From an uncultured Eggerthella sp. (GTDB lineage: Bacteria; Actinomycetota; Coriobacteriia; Coriobacteriales; Eggerthellaceae): a stretch of DNA of 64,000 bases. Below the pieces are notes generated by a model. It was not told the DNA's origin. It did not search any database and worked only from the letters and a program-made list of their open reading frames with translations. The stretch lies in the NCBI GenBank assembly GCA_937998355.1, contig CALLDI010000011.1:62001-126000 (forward strand). The letters are read 5' to 3'. Positions 1 to 9,395 of this stretch are shown here, in pieces. Positions within the stretch are counted from its first letter, which is position 1, and the number at the start of each line of letters is the position of its first letter. A program made the translations under genes and the position numbers.

Positions 1-1206
1 CCTGGTATCTCGCAATTCTCCGTCTTCTATCAGAATGCGCTCGGTGCTGCACGTGAAGTGATCAGCGAGGTCGAGTTCGCGTGGCGCGAGAGCGCGCGCG
101 ATTCGGTCTGGATCGCGATCACCGGCACCAATGGCAAGACCACCACGACCGCGCTCACCGCACATCTTCTTCGAAGCGCTGGCATGAATGCCGTGGCGGT
201 CGGCAATATCGGCGATACCTGCATCGAAGCGGTGCGCAAAGGTGAGGCGAGTCACTTCGTCGCTGAAGTGTCGTCCTATCAGTTGGCTTCTACCAAGGAA
301 TTCGCGCCCCAGGTCGCGATCTTACTGAACATCACGCCCGATCACCTCAAATGGCATCAGAGCTTCGAGGCATATTGTGAAGCGAAGCAGCGCATCTACG
401 CTAACCTCGCTAAGGTCGGTGGCGTTGCGGTCATGGATGCGATGAACGATATCGTGCGTGGATACGTGAAGGAACTGAAGCACATTCCTACTGCGGAGCG
501 TGGGTTCTCCTATATCCCGATCGGAACTGCGCAGGGCGTCGGTCAGAGCATGATCGATGCGTGCGGTGCCGAGAATGCCGCCTTCGTCGACGGTGCGGTA
601 CTGACGGTCGATCATGCGGGCACGACAAGCGCGCTCGTCGCGACCGATGAGCTCAACATCCCAGGCGAACACAACGTGGCGAACGCTCTAGCAGCCGCGA
701 GCGCAGCGCTCGCCATCGGCTGCGACGTGGAAGCCGTTCGCGAAGGGCTGCGCACCTTCCAACCGCTCGAGCATCGCATCGAGCCGTGCGGCAGCGTGAA
801 TGGGATCGCGTGCTATAACGACTCGAAGGCGACCAATGTCGATGCGACCCTGAAGGCGCTCGCCGCATTCGGGGACACGAAACCTATCGTGCTGCTGGGC
901 GGTGACGACAAGGGAACGAGCCTTGATGTGCTCGTGGAAGAAGCGAGCGCGCACTGCAAGGCGGTGGTGTGCTATGGCGCGGCAGGTCCGCGCTTCTTAG
1001 AGGCATTCGCTGCTTCGTCGCTTCCGCATCATGCAGCACCTCATATGAGAGAAGCCTTCGACCTCGCGCTCGAGATCGGGCAGCCGGGGGATGTGATCGT
1101 GCTCTCTCCTGCGTGCGCTTCCTTCGATGAATTCAGTTGCTTCGAAGAACGCGGCGACGTGTTCAAGGACCTGGTCCGCCAGCGATCGAGCGGCGGGGAA
1201 GGCTAG
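1..1206 (+). CDS. murD: UDP-N-acetylmuramoylalanine--D-glutamate ligase MurD (5' end missing)
   Basis: Cytoplasmic Mur ligase that adds D-Glu to UDP-MurNAc-L-Ala in peptidoglycan precursor synthesis. The reading frame is open from base 1, so the N-terminus lies outside the window; the GTG at 58 is internal and not the true start. The ATP-binding loop GTNGKTTTT is at about nt 124-147. Further Mur-ligase signatures follow: the NITPDHL segment, the EHR motif, and a YNDSKATN segment with LLGGDDKG in the C-terminal domain. The gene ends six bases before ftsW and opens a continuous mur/fts run. Family assignment is secure; only the missing start is unknown. Confidence 0.96.
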   Translation, partial: PGISQFSVFYQNALGAAREVISEVEFAWRESARDSVWIAITGTNGKTTTTALTAHLLRSAGMNAVAVGNIGDTCIEAVRKGEASHFVAEVSSYQLASTKEFAPQVAILLNITPDHLKWHQSFEAYCEAKQRIYANLAKVGGVAVMDAMNDIVRGYVKELKHIPTAERGFSYIPIGTAQGVGQSMIDACGAENAAFVDGAVLTVDHAGTTSALVATDELNIPGEHNVANALAAASAALAIGCDVEAVREGLRTFQPLEHRIEPCGSVNGIACYNDSKATNVDATLKALAAFGDTKPIVLLGGDDKGTSLDVLVEEASAHCKAVVCYGAAGPRFLEAFAASSLPHHAAPHMREAFDLALEIGQPGDVIVLSPACASFDEFSCFEERGDVFKDLVRQRSSGGEG

Positions 1207-1212
1207 GTTCGC

Positions 1213-2478
1213 ATGAACAGGGCGCCACGAACACACTCACAACGCACTCCGATGCCCTCTCATTCACGCCTTCAACGTTCCTCGAAAGAGGTCGTCGTTC
1301 CGCGCTTGATGGTCATGCTCTCCGCGGCCGCTCTGGTGGTCATCGGTCTGGTCATGGTCTTCTCGGCTTCTTCGGTCACCGCATACGTCGAACAAGGCGA
1401 TGCCTATGGTGAGACGATCAAGCAGGTCATCTTCGCCGTCATCGGCGTAGCCTTGTGCGTCGCCGTCATCGTCGCGACGAAGATGGTCGGTTTCGAAGCG
1501 ATGAGTTCGAAATTCATCATCTACAGCTTCTGGACCTTGTGTGTCATCGGCGTTCTTCTCACTGCTGCGCTCGGCACGGCTGCGCTCGGCGCGAAGCGCT
1601 GGCTCGTGATCGGCGGCATCTCGATCCAATTCGGCGAATTCATGAAGATCGCGCTCGTGTTGGTGGCTGCGCGCATCATGGTGGATTTCAACGACGGTAT
1701 GGATGCGCTCAAAGTGCTCGTTCGTTGTGCGATCTTCATCGTGGCGCCGCTCGCGCTCCTCTTCGTTTTGCAGTCGGACCTCGGGACGACGGTCATCTGC
1801 CTCATCGCCATCTTCTCGATCCTCATCTTCGGTGGTGTTCCGTGGCGCTGGATCGCGCTTTTGGGCATCTTGATCCTCGGGCTCGGTGCGGCCGCTATCT
1901 TCTCGGCGCCCTATCGCACCGCACGCCTCTTGACCTTCCTCGACCCGTGGGGCAATGCGGATGGCGATGGCTATCAGATCGTCCATTCGCTCCAAGCGTT
2001 GGCGTCGGGTGGTCTTTTTGGCGTCGGTATCGGCAATTCCTACGAGAAGCTGCAGTATCTTCCCGAAGCGGAAACGGACTTCATCTTCGCCATCATCGGC
2101 GAGGAGTTGGGTCTTGTCGGTGCTATGGCGGTGGTGGTCCTGTTCGTGGTCTTCCTCTATGGTGGCTATTGCATCGCGAAGGATGCCACGAACAGTTACG
2201 GGATGCTCATCGCGGGCGCGCTCACGACCATGCTCGTCGCGCAAGCCTTCATCAACATCCTGTGCGTGATCGGTCTCTTCCCGATCACGGGCAAGCCTCT
2301 TCCTTTCATCTCGTCAGGAGGATCGTCGCTCATCAGTTCGCTTCTGATCGTGGGTATCATCCTGTCGGTCTCGTTCAGCAGCGAACCGACCGAGGCACCA
2401 TATCAACAGCGTCGCGAGAAGCTCCATGTCGTGTCTTCGTATGACGGCGGCACGCCGAAGCCAGGAAGAAGACGTTAG
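1213..2478 (+). CDS. ftsW: Lipid II polymerase / division SEDS protein FtsW
   Basis: Polytopic SEDS glycosyltransferase that polymerises lipid II at the septum. The 421-residue protein has a basic N-terminus, then about ten hydrophobic segments. The conserved SEDS stretch (LTFLDPW, then GDGYQ and a run of small residues around GLFGVGIG) lies near residues 238-275, followed by E-DFIFAIIGEELG. The C-terminal GKPLPFISSGGSS motif is intact. It sits between murD and murG, the classical dcw position, which favours FtsW over RodA. The ATG at 1213 follows murD by six bases and is probably translationally coupled; the Shine-Dalgarno is weak. Confidence 0.95.
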   Translation: MNRAPRTHSQRTPMPSHSRLQRSSKEVVVPRLMVMLSAAALVVIGLVMVFSASSVTAYVEQGDAYGETIKQVIFAVIGVALCVAVIVATKMVGFEAMSSKFIIYSFWTLCVIGVLLTAALGTAALGAKRWLVIGGISIQFGEFMKIALVLVAARIMVDFNDGMDALKVLVRCAIFIVAPLALLFVLQSDLGTTVICLIAIFSILIFGGVPWRWIALLGILILGLGAAAIFSAPYRTARLLTFLDPWGNADGDGYQIVHSLQALASGGLFGVGIGNSYEKLQYLPEAETDFIFAIIGEELGLVGAMAVVVLFVVFLYGGYCIAKDATNSYGMLIAGALTTMLVAQAFINILCVIGLFPITGKPLPFISSGGSSLISSLLIVGIILSVSFSSEPTEAPYQQRREKLHVVSSYDGGTPKPGRRR

Positions 2479-2487
2479 GGGAAACGT

Positions 2488-3603
2488 ATGCGCATCGTAT
2501 TATCGGGCGGTGGTACCGCAGGGCACATCAATCCAGCGCTCGCGTTAGCCGAGACGCTCCAAGCGCGCGGTCACGAGGTCTTCTATGCGGGCACGCCTCA
2601 TGGGGTCGAGGCGCGCCTTGTGAAAGAGGCGGGGTTGCCCTTCGAGGCGTTCGAGGCGAGCGGCTTCGATCGCGCTCATCCGCTCACGCTGCCCAAGGCG
2701 CTTCGGACGATCCAGAAGAGCACGAAGAAGGCGAAGCGCTGGTTCCAGGAGATCGAGCCTGATGTAGTGGTGGCGTTCGGAGGCTATGTGTGTATCCCGG
2801 TCAGCCGCGCTGCTGAAGCGCTCAAGATCCCCTTGGTGGTACATGAGCAGAATTCGGTCATGGGTATGGCGAACAAGTACCTCTCGAAGGGCGCTGCCGC
2901 GGTGGCGCTCACCTACGAGGTCGCAGGCGAGGCTGTCGCCGACAAGCGCAAGATCGTCGTGACGGGCAACCCGGTTCGCTCCTCGATCTTCACCTCGACG
3001 CGCGAAGAGGGGAGAGATGCGATCGGTATCCCGCAAGACGCGCTCATGCTGCTCGTGTTCGGAGGAAGCTTGGGTGCGCGTCACTTGAACAGCGCGATCG
3101 CTGCGATGAAGGATCGCTTGCTGGCGATCGATGGTCTCTACATCATGCACATCACGGGTCCGAAAGAGCTCGAGACCGTCGAAGCGGCGCTCGATCTTAC
3201 CGATGAGGAACGCGAACGCTATATCGTCTTGGGTTATCAGGACCGCATGGGCGAGACCATGGCCGCGACCGACATGGTCGTCTCTCGAGCGGGCGCCACT
3301 TCGCTCGCCGAGATATCCGCACGTCGTATCCCGGCGATCCTCGTGCCGTTCCCCTTCGCAACGGCCGATCATCAGACCACGAACGCTAAAGCTTACGTCG
3401 AGCGGGGCGCGGCGTCCATGATCGCCGATGCGGACGTCGAGTCCGATGAATTCACCACGCTCGTCCTCGATCTGATCGAAGATGCCGGCCTTCGCGAGCG
3501 CATGACGCAGGCGGCGGCGACCTTTGAGACCGAAGACGCTGCCGCGAAGTTGGCGGATGTCGTATTGGCGGCGGCAGGCACGACGCCATCCGATACAATG
3601 TGA
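2488..3603 (+). CDS. murG: Undecaprenyl-PP-MurNAc-pentapeptide GlcNAc transferase MurG
   Basis: Membrane-associated GT-B glycosyltransferase that adds GlcNAc to lipid I to give lipid II. The 371-residue length is normal for MurG. The N-terminal glycine-rich loop GGGTAGHINPA is at residues 6-16. VHEQNSVMG is the acceptor-domain signature, and the donor-domain segment SRAGATSLAEI lies near residue 267, followed by the PFPFATADHQ motif. It begins nine bases after ftsW with GGGGAAACGT just before the ATG, and is followed by murC. The start matches the family N-terminus exactly. Confidence 0.97.
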   Translation: MRIVLSGGGTAGHINPALALAETLQARGHEVFYAGTPHGVEARLVKEAGLPFEAFEASGFDRAHPLTLPKALRTIQKSTKKAKRWFQEIEPDVVVAFGGYVCIPVSRAAEALKIPLVVHEQNSVMGMANKYLSKGAAAVALTYEVAGEAVADKRKIVVTGNPVRSSIFTSTREEGRDAIGIPQDALMLLVFGGSLGARHLNSAIAAMKDRLLAIDGLYIMHITGPKELETVEAALDLTDEERERYIVLGYQDRMGETMAATDMVVSRAGATSLAEISARRIPAILVPFPFATADHQTTNAKAYVERGAASMIADADVESDEFTTLVLDLIEDAGLRERMTQAAATFETEDAAAKLADVVLAAAGTTPSDTM

Positions 3604-3624
3604 TGCGGATTCAGGAGGAATTGC

Positions 3625-5046
3625 GTGGATCGATTCGAGAACAAGAAGATTCATTTCATCGGTATCGGCGGTGTGGGCATGAGCGGCATCGCTCGTGTCG
3701 CACATGAACAGGGCCATACCGTTTCTGGATCGGATCTTCGTGAAAGCCGCTATACCAAACAGCTGCGTGATGCGGGCATTCAGGTCTTCATCGGTCAGAA
3801 GGCGGATACCATCTCGAGCGTCGATCCTGACATCGTGGTCGTATCGACGGCCATCATGGACAACAACCCCGAGCTCATGGCCGCGCGCGAGGCGGACATC
3901 GATATCTGGCATCGCGCGAAGATGCTGGCAGCGCTGGGCGTCGGGCATGCGACGCTGGCCGTGGCGGGGACGCATGGCAAGACCACCTCTTCTTCGATGT
4001 TGGCATCGACCATCGACGCGATCGGGCTCGACCCGACCTTCCTGATCGGCGGCATCGTTCGTTCCTACAATTCGAACGCGCATTGCGGCGAGGGCGAATA
4101 CTACGTGGTCGAGGCGGACGAGAGCGATCGTTCGTTCACGTATCTCGATCCTGCAGCAGTGCTCGTCACCAACGTCGAGGCCGATCATCTCGACCATTAC
4201 GAAGACCTGGACGAGATCTACCAGCTCTTCGGCGATTTCATGTCGCTCGTTCCTGAAGAGGGATGTTGCGTGGTGTGTGGTGAAGATGCTGCGCTGGTGG
4301 AGGTCGCGCGCGCGACCGGACGCACGGTCTACACGTATGGGTTCGACGATTCGTTCGACACGGTCGTAGCGAACTACAAGACCCATGGCATCTCCACCTC
4401 GTTCGATATCACGCTGCCCGATGGACAGCATCATCATTGTCGCATCAAGCAGAATCCTGGACGCCATAACGCTTTGAATGCGGCGGGCGTGCTCACGCTC
4501 ATGTGGACGCGCGGTCTGGATATGACCGCGGCTGTCGAGGCTCTGGCGGAATTCGCTGGGGTGCGTAGGCGCTTCGACAAGGTGGGCGAGGCTGGTGGCG
4601 TCACCATCGTGGATGATTACGCACATCACCCGACCGAGATCGCTGCGACCATCGAAGCGGCGAAATCGCTCGATTTCGAGCATGTGCATGTGCTCTTCCA
4701 GCCACATCGCTATTCGCGCGTCAAGCTCTTCACGGAGGTCTTGCGCGACGATTTCGAGCGCGCGTTCGACAAAGCCGACCGCATCACGTTCATGGACGTG
4801 TATTCAGCTGGCGAAGCGCCGGTTCCTGGCGTCTCGGGCGCGACGTTTCTCCAGGTCGTACTCGATCATCCTGGTCATCCCGAGGACGCGACCTATGTGC
4901 CGCATCGCATGAAGGTCGTACCTACGTTGCTCTCGCAACTCGAACCGGGCGATCTTGTCATCACCATGGGCGCAGGCGACGTGACTGCTATCGGCCCCGA
5001 ACTTCTCGCCGCTCTGCAAGAGCGCGAGCTGGAGGGTCGCGACTGA
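3625..5046 (+). CDS. murC: UDP-N-acetylmuramate--L-alanine ligase MurC
   Basis: Cytoplasmic ATP-dependent ligase that adds L-Ala to UDP-MurNAc. It has 473 residues. The N-terminal dinucleotide-like fold carries HFIGIGGVGMSG (about residues 10-21). The ATP loop GTHGKTTSS is near 115-123, followed by EADESDRSF and a VDDYAHHPTE motif in the C-terminal half; these identify MurC rather than the other Mur ligases. The start is a GTG at 3625 preceded by AGGAGG at 3612-3617, a strong site. The last bases overlap the murB start codon, so translation of the two is probably coupled. Confidence 0.97.
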   Translation: MDRFENKKIHFIGIGGVGMSGIARVAHEQGHTVSGSDLRESRYTKQLRDAGIQVFIGQKADTISSVDPDIVVVSTAIMDNNPELMAAREADIDIWHRAKMLAALGVGHATLAVAGTHGKTTSSSMLASTIDAIGLDPTFLIGGIVRSYNSNAHCGEGEYYVVEADESDRSFTYLDPAAVLVTNVEADHLDHYEDLDEIYQLFGDFMSLVPEEGCCVVCGEDAALVEVARATGRTVYTYGFDDSFDTVVANYKTHGISTSFDITLPDGQHHHCRIKQNPGRHNALNAAGVLTLMWTRGLDMTAAVEALAEFAGVRRRFDKVGEAGGVTIVDDYAHHPTEIAATIEAAKSLDFEHVHVLFQPHRYSRVKLFTEVLRDDFERAFDKADRITFMDVYSAGEAPVPGVSGATFLQVVLDHPGHPEDATYVPHRMKVVPTLLSQLEPGDLVITMGAGDVTAIGPELLAALQERELEGRD

Positions 5047-5984
5047 TGGCACGTCATGCTTCGGATCTGGAGCTGCTACGTTTCGAAGACGATTTCGATG
5101 GCGAGATCCGTTTGGATGAGCCGATGTCGAAGCACACCAGCTATCGCATCGGTGGCCCTGCAAAAGCCTATATCGTGGCCAATTCCGTTGCGGCTCTGAA
5201 TGCAGCGCTTGGTGCATGCAAGGCAGATGATCTTCCCTGGGTCCTGGTAGGCAAGGGTTCGAATCTGCTCGTTTCGGATGAGGGCTTTCCCGGTGCGGTC
5301 ATCACGCTTGCGGGAGAATTTCGTAATTGGATGTTCGACGAAGAGACGAATCGCGTCATCGTGGGTGCGGGCACCATCCTCTCGAGACTCGTGCAAGAGG
5401 TGTTCCATCGCGGCTATAGCGGTATGGAATTCGCAGTAGGGACCCCTGGCACCGTAGGGGGAGCGCTTCGTATGAACGCGGGCACGAAAGACGATTGGAT
5501 CGGCTCGCGCGTCGTGTCGGTCACGACCTATCATCCTGCGGAAGGTTTGAAGCGCTATGCGGGAAGCGACATCGAGTGGGCATATCGTTCGACTTCGTTT
5601 CCGAGCGACGAGATCATCGTCGAATGCGAACTTCAGTTAGAACCCGCGCTCTCGGGCAACATCCACGATCGCATGCGTTCGCTGCTCGAGCGCCGCAAAG
5701 CCTCCCAGCCACTGGAATATCCCTCGTGTGGGAGCGTCTTCAAGAATCCGGAAGACCATTCGGCGGGCGCGCTCATCGATGAGGTTGGGCTTAAGGGGAC
5801 TCTGTGTGGAGGCGCCCAAATCTCTGAAAAACATGCTAATTTTATCGTTAACAAGCACAACGCTTCAGCTTCTGACGTGCGCGCTCTCATCAAGACCGCG
5901 CAAGAAAAGGTGAAAGAGCACTATGGCATCGAACTTCAACCGGAGGTCAAATTCCTTGGGTTCGAAGAGGACTTCAAGAACTGA
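5046..5984 (+). CDS. murB: UDP-N-acetylenolpyruvoylglucosamine reductase MurB
   Basis: FAD-dependent, NADPH-using reductase that completes UDP-MurNAc. The 312-residue protein has the FAD-binding segment with LVGKGSNLLVSDEGF, then EFAVGTPGTVGGALRMNAG. The catalytic serine is in PSCGSVFKNP near residue 229, and a conserved glutamate-containing C-terminal segment (GIELQPEVKFLG) follows. The ATG overlaps the murC stop by one base. The 3' end overlaps the apparent ftsQ start by about 60 bases. MurB follows MurC directly, as in many Gram-positive dcw clusters. Confidence 0.96.
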   Translation: MARHASDLELLRFEDDFDGEIRLDEPMSKHTSYRIGGPAKAYIVANSVAALNAALGACKADDLPWVLVGKGSNLLVSDEGFPGAVITLAGEFRNWMFDEETNRVIVGAGTILSRLVQEVFHRGYSGMEFAVGTPGTVGGALRMNAGTKDDWIGSRVVSVTTYHPAEGLKRYAGSDIEWAYRSTSFPSDEIIVECELQLEPALSGNIHDRMRSLLERRKASQPLEYPSCGSVFKNPEDHSAGALIDEVGLKGTLCGGAQISEKHANFIVNKHNASASDVRALIKTAQEKVKEHYGIELQPEVKFLGFEEDFKN

Positions 5985-7155
5985 CAAGGGCGCAGCGCTG
6001 CCTTCTTCGGTGAAGGGACGTCCGAGCCAGAACCGTTCGGTGCGCATGTCTCAGAACGATCGAAGCAGACGCGCGAAGCAGTCCACGTCCGCGCGTTCGC
6101 AGCGTCGTGTGTCTCACAGCGCTTATCGTGATGCGAACGTGCAGCTGCCGAACGCTCGTGCGCGCAATACGCGCCCGGCATCGACGCACACCGCCTCATC
6201 TTCGCGTCGAACCTCTCGTTATGGTTCGAGTCTTCCCAACATCGACCGCAACGGGTATCTCGCGGGCGAGGGTGTTCGTCCAGCGCGTTCATCCGCCCAG
6301 CGTCAAGCTCGCGGAAGCGAACCGCTGCGTTCGGTCAGCGTTTCGCAGGTGCGCAACAATCGCCGTCAGACGCAGCCGAAGAAGTCGCGCAAAGGGCTCA
6401 TCATCGGCATCGTGCTGGCGGTGCTGGCGATCGTGGTCGCGGTGGGCATCTTCATCTTGTCTCGAACCGATATGTTCCCTGTCACCAAGATCACCGTTTC
6501 GGGCGTGCATCACCTGACCGACCAGGAGACAGCGGAGCTCGCGTCGGTCCCTGAAGGAACGACGCTGCTCAACGTGGATGCGGGAGGTATCGAGGGGCGT
6601 CTCGAGTCGAATCCGTGGATCCTGGACGCCAGCATCGAGCGACGTTTCCCCGATACGCTCAATCTGAACATCACCGAACGCGAGATCGTCGCGGTGGTCG
6701 ACGTGGTCATCGACGATAACGACAATCAGCAAACATGGGCGCTCGCTTCCGATGGTACGTGGCTCATGCAGATTCCTGAGCGCAACAGCACCGAAGGCCA
6801 GCAGCTCGCTCCTCAGGTCTACGAGGATGTCGACGCTGCGCTCCATATCTCGAGCGTACCCTATGGCGCGGTCCCTGAGGCTGGATCGCAGTGCAACAAC
6901 CCTAATATCACCAACGCGCTCGCCATCATCGATGGCATGTCGACCGAGCTTGCCGATCAGGTTAAATCGGTCTCGGCTGCAAGCTCCGATTCCACGGTGC
7001 TCACGCTCGACAACGGTGTCGAGATCGCATTCGGCGATTCTTCTGATATTCGCGACAAGGAACGCGTTTGTCTCGAGTTGATGGAGCAGCATCCAGGTAA
7101 GATCGCCTACATCAACGTGCGTACGGTGAATAAGCCGATATGGAGGGCAGTTTAG
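5923..7155 (+). CDS. ftsQ: Division septum protein FtsQ/DivIB with long basic N-terminus
   Basis: Bitopic divisome protein. It has a long, basic, low-complexity cytoplasmic region (about residues 1-155, rich in Ser and Arg), one membrane segment near 157-179, then a POTRA domain (VTKITVSGVHHLTDQE through the ERRFPDTLNLNITER segment) and a FtsQ-type beta domain. The first in-frame ATG (5923) gives a 62-base overlap with murB and only a poor ribosome site. A later start such as the ATG at 6046 is possible and would only shorten the disordered tail. No ftsA follows; the next gene is ftsZ. Confidence 0.88.
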   Translation: MASNFNRRSNSLGSKRTSRTDKGAALPSSVKGRPSQNRSVRMSQNDRSRRAKQSTSARSQRRVSHSAYRDANVQLPNARARNTRPASTHTASSSRRTSRYGSSLPNIDRNGYLAGEGVRPARSSAQRQARGSEPLRSVSVSQVRNNRRQTQPKKSRKGLIIGIVLAVLAIVVAVGIFILSRTDMFPVTKITVSGVHHLTDQETAELASVPEGTTLLNVDAGGIEGRLESNPWILDASIERRFPDTLNLNITEREIVAVVDVVIDDNDNQQTWALASDGTWLMQIPERNSTEGQQLAPQVYEDVDAALHISSVPYGAVPEAGSQCNNPNITNALAIIDGMSTELADQVKSVSAASSDSTVLTLDNGVEIAFGDSSDIRDKERVCLELMEQHPGKIAYINVRTVNKPIWRAV

Positions 7156-7175
7156 TGATATTTGCCCAGTTTGTG

Positions 7176-7204
7176 TTTTCAATCAATCGGCTCTTGTGTA
7201 CAAT
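7176..7204 (+). promoter_or_regulatory. Candidate ftsZ promoter
   Basis: TTTTCA at 7176-7181 and TACAAT at 7199-7204 are separated by 17 bases, in the 120-base gap between ftsQ and ftsZ. The -10 matches five of six consensus positions and the -35 four of six. A dedicated ftsZ promoter is common, but this one is read only from base matches. Confidence 0.45.
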
Positions 7205-7216
7205 TAACCCAATGTT

Positions 7217-7240
7217 CTCATGGGCTCATCTTCCCATGAG
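7217..7240 (+). other. Perfect 8-bp hairpin in the ftsZ leader
   Basis: CTCATGGG (7217-7224) and CCCATGAG (7233-7240) form a perfect inverted repeat with an 8-base loop. It lies downstream of the candidate -10 box and 35 bases before the ftsZ start. There is no T-run, so it is unlikely to be a terminator. It could be a leader structure or an operator. Confidence 0.5.
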
Positions 7241-7275
7241 CCACATCTCATTGAATTACTGAAAGCGGGCATGAT

Positions 7276-8415
7276 ATGCAACAAATTCTAGGCGCTGATA
7301 ATCTTGCTGTCATCAAGGTCGTAGGCGTGGGCGGCGGCGGTACGAACGCGGTCAACCGTATGGTTGAAGCAGGCGTTCGCGGTGTTGAATTCATCGCGGT
7401 GAACACCGACCGTCAAGCACTGCTCCTCTCCGATGCCGATAAGACCATCCATATCGGTGAAGAGCTCACCCGTGGTCTCGGCGCAGGCGCTAATCCGGAG
7501 ATCGGATGCCAGGCAGCAGAGGAATCCCGCGCAGAGATTCGCGAGGCGCTCGCCGATGCCGACATGGTCTTCGTCACTGCTGGCGAAGGCGGCGGCACGG
7601 GCACGGGCGCTGCTCCGGTCGTTGCAGAGATCGCTCGCGAAGAGATCGGCGCGCTCACCGTCGGCATCGTCACGAAGCCCTTCAGCTTCGAGGGTCGTCT
7701 TCGTCGCAATCAGGCGGAGCAGGGCATCGACTTCCTTTCCATGAAGGTCGACACGCTCATCGTCATCCCGAACGATCGCCTGCTCGAGATCGTCGACAAG
7801 AAGACCAGTATGCTCGACGCGTTCCGCATCGCGGACGATACGCTGCGCCAGGGCATTCAGGGCGTTACCGATCTCATCACCATCCCGGGTCTCATCAATC
7901 TCGACTTCGCGGACATCCGTACGGTCATGAAGGATGCGGGCACCGCTATGATGGGCATCGGCATCTCCTCGGGCGAATCCCGCGCACTCGATGCTGCTCA
8001 GCAAGCTATCAACTCCAACCTGCTCGAAACGTCGATCGCGGGTGCATCGCGCATCCTCTTCTCGATCGCTGGCGGCCCGAGCCTCGCTCTTTCCGAAGTG
8101 GACGAGGCTGCACGTGTGGTCGAGGCGGTCGCGGACGAGAACGCGAACATCATCTATGGTCAGATCGTCGATCCGGAGATGCAAGAAGAAGTTCGCATCA
8201 CCGTCATCGCAACGGGCTTCAAAGCGAATACCGCACAGTCCGCGATGGACTTCTCTCGTAAGGATAACGTCTTCAATTCCACCACGCAGCGCAACGGTAA
8301 CGTTCAGCAGAATCAGGCACCTCAGCAGACGCAGAGCACCTATCAGCAGCTCTACTCCAACGAGCCGCGCTTCGCTGACGAAGACTACATCCCCGATTTT
8401 CTGAAGCGCCAATAG
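7276..8415 (+). CDS. ftsZ: Cell division GTPase FtsZ
   Basis: Tubulin homologue that polymerises into the Z-ring. It has 379 residues. The N-terminal GVGGGGTNAVNRM nucleotide loop, the tubulin signature GGGTGTGAAPV (about residues 104-114) and the T7 loop NLDFADIRTVM (about 206) are all intact. A variable Gln/Asn-rich linker follows from about 320. The C-terminal peptide DYIPDFLKRQ is the conserved tail that binds membrane anchors. Since no ftsA is present here, SepF encoded downstream is the likely partner. The ATG is preceded by GAAAGCGGG, a moderate ribosome site. Confidence 0.98.
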   Translation: MQQILGADNLAVIKVVGVGGGGTNAVNRMVEAGVRGVEFIAVNTDRQALLLSDADKTIHIGEELTRGLGAGANPEIGCQAAEESRAEIREALADADMVFVTAGEGGGTGTGAAPVVAEIAREEIGALTVGIVTKPFSFEGRLRRNQAEQGIDFLSMKVDTLIVIPNDRLLEIVDKKTSMLDAFRIADDTLRQGIQGVTDLITIPGLINLDFADIRTVMKDAGTAMMGIGISSGESRALDAAQQAINSNLLETSIAGASRILFSIAGGPSLALSEVDEAARVVEAVADENANIIYGQIVDPEMQEEVRITVIATGFKANTAQSAMDFSRKDNVFNSTTQRNGNVQQNQAPQQTQSTYQQLYSNEPRFADEDYIPDFLKRQ

Positions 8416-8420
8416 GCTCT

Positions 8421-8440
8421 CGAAGATGTGCGCATCTTCG
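8421..8440 (+). other. 8-bp hairpin directly after ftsZ
   Basis: CGAAGATG and CATCTTCG flank a TGCG tetraloop beginning six bases after the ftsZ stop. No T-run follows. It may protect the 3' end of the mRNA or act together with the hairpin at 8478-8503. Confidence 0.5.
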
Positions 8441-8477
8441 CTTCGTGCGAACATGCTCATAACAGTAAAACGTATCG

Positions 8478-8510
8478 CAGACGCATCGGTTCTGGTGCGT
8501 CTGTTCGTTT
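8478..8510 (+). terminator. Probable intrinsic terminator after ftsZ
   Basis: CAGACGCA (8478-8485) pairs perfectly with TGCGTCTG (8496-8503) across a 10-base loop and is followed by TTCGTTT. The tail is an imperfect T-tract, so termination may be partial, leaving some read-through into pgeF 13 bases later. Confidence 0.6.
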
Positions 8511-8522
8511 GAAAGGCTCATC

Positions 8523-9374
8523 ATGGATAGGCGTGTTCTTCCTCGGCCGTCGCTTTCTGAAATCGAATGCGAGAACATACCCTTCTTCACTGACGAAGCG
8601 CTCTTCGAGGCGTGCGGCGTTCGTATCGCGTTCACGACGCGTGCGGGCGGTGTGAGCGTAGGTCCTTATGCTTCGCTCAATCTTGGCGATCATGTCGCGG
8701 ATGATGTGGAGGCGGTCAGGCGAAATCGCAGCTTGATCATGGGTGCGCTCGCAGGAGAGGCGTGCTCGCCGATCGAAGCGCATCTCGTCGTACCGAATCA
8801 GGTGCATGGCGATATGGTCGTGACCGTCGATTCCCCTGCCGATGTCGTACGTGCGAAGAATGAAGCTACGCAAGGCGCGGATGCGATCATCGTCGCCACA
8901 CGTGAGGTGGCGGCGCTGCTGTGCTTCGCCGATTGTGTGCCGCTCATCATCGTGATGCCTACGGGACGGTTCGCAGTGGTGCATGCAGGCTGGCGCGGGG
9001 TGGAGAACACCATTGCTGCAAAAACGCTCTCGCTCATGCTCGAGCAAGAGAAGCGCGCTTCGGGTGCGTCACAACAAGAGCTTGTCGCTGCTACCAATGT
9101 CTACATCGGCCCCTACATCCATCGCGAATGCTTCGAGACGAGCGAAGAGATCCACGATCTTTTCGTCGCTAAGTTCGGGGAGGCGTGCAGTTTCGATCCG
9201 CGCCATGTCGATCTGGGCGCAGCGCTTCGTGCTCAGCTGATACGACTTGGCATATCCTGCGCGCGCATATGCGATGTGGATAAGTGCGCGGTCTGCAACA
9301 ACGATCGCTTCTTCTCGTATCGAGCACAAGGTGGTACGGCGGGGAGGCACGGCGCGTTCGCGATACGTGCGTAA
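8523..9374 (+). CDS. pgeF: Laccase-domain purine nucleoside phosphorylase / peptidoglycan editing factor (YlmD/YfiH, PgeF)
   Basis: Cytoplasmic multicopper-oxidase-fold protein of 283 residues. Members of this family act as adenosine phosphorylase/deaminase and, in E. coli, help keep wrong amino acids out of peptidoglycan. The metal ligand motifs are visible: NQVHGDMVV, CFADCVPL, HAGWRG, and the C-terminal DKCAVCNNDRFFSYRAQGG segment with GRHGAF. Position between ftsZ and yggS is typical for Gram-positive dcw clusters. The ATG at 8523 has GAAAGG a few bases upstream. Which activity dominates in this organism is not visible. Confidence 0.9.
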   Translation: MDRRVLPRPSLSEIECENIPFFTDEALFEACGVRIAFTTRAGGVSVGPYASLNLGDHVADDVEAVRRNRSLIMGALAGEACSPIEAHLVVPNQVHGDMVVTVDSPADVVRAKNEATQGADAIIVATREVAALLCFADCVPLIIVMPTGRFAVVHAGWRGVENTIAAKTLSLMLEQEKRASGASQQELVAATNVYIGPYIHRECFETSEEIHDLFVAKFGEACSFDPRHVDLGAALRAQLIRLGISCARICDVDKCAVCNNDRFFSYRAQGGTAGRHGAFAIRA

Positions 9375-9395
9375 GGCAACAGGCTCATAGCGAAG

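Noticed and set aside
2545..4707. Minus-strand open frame of 720 codons across murG and murC
   Set aside because: It is rich in Arg, Asp and His, has no family motifs, and is the antisense shadow of two certain genes with biased codon use.
8421..8440. First hairpin after ftsZ as a full terminator
   Set aside because: No T-run; kept only as a structural feature.
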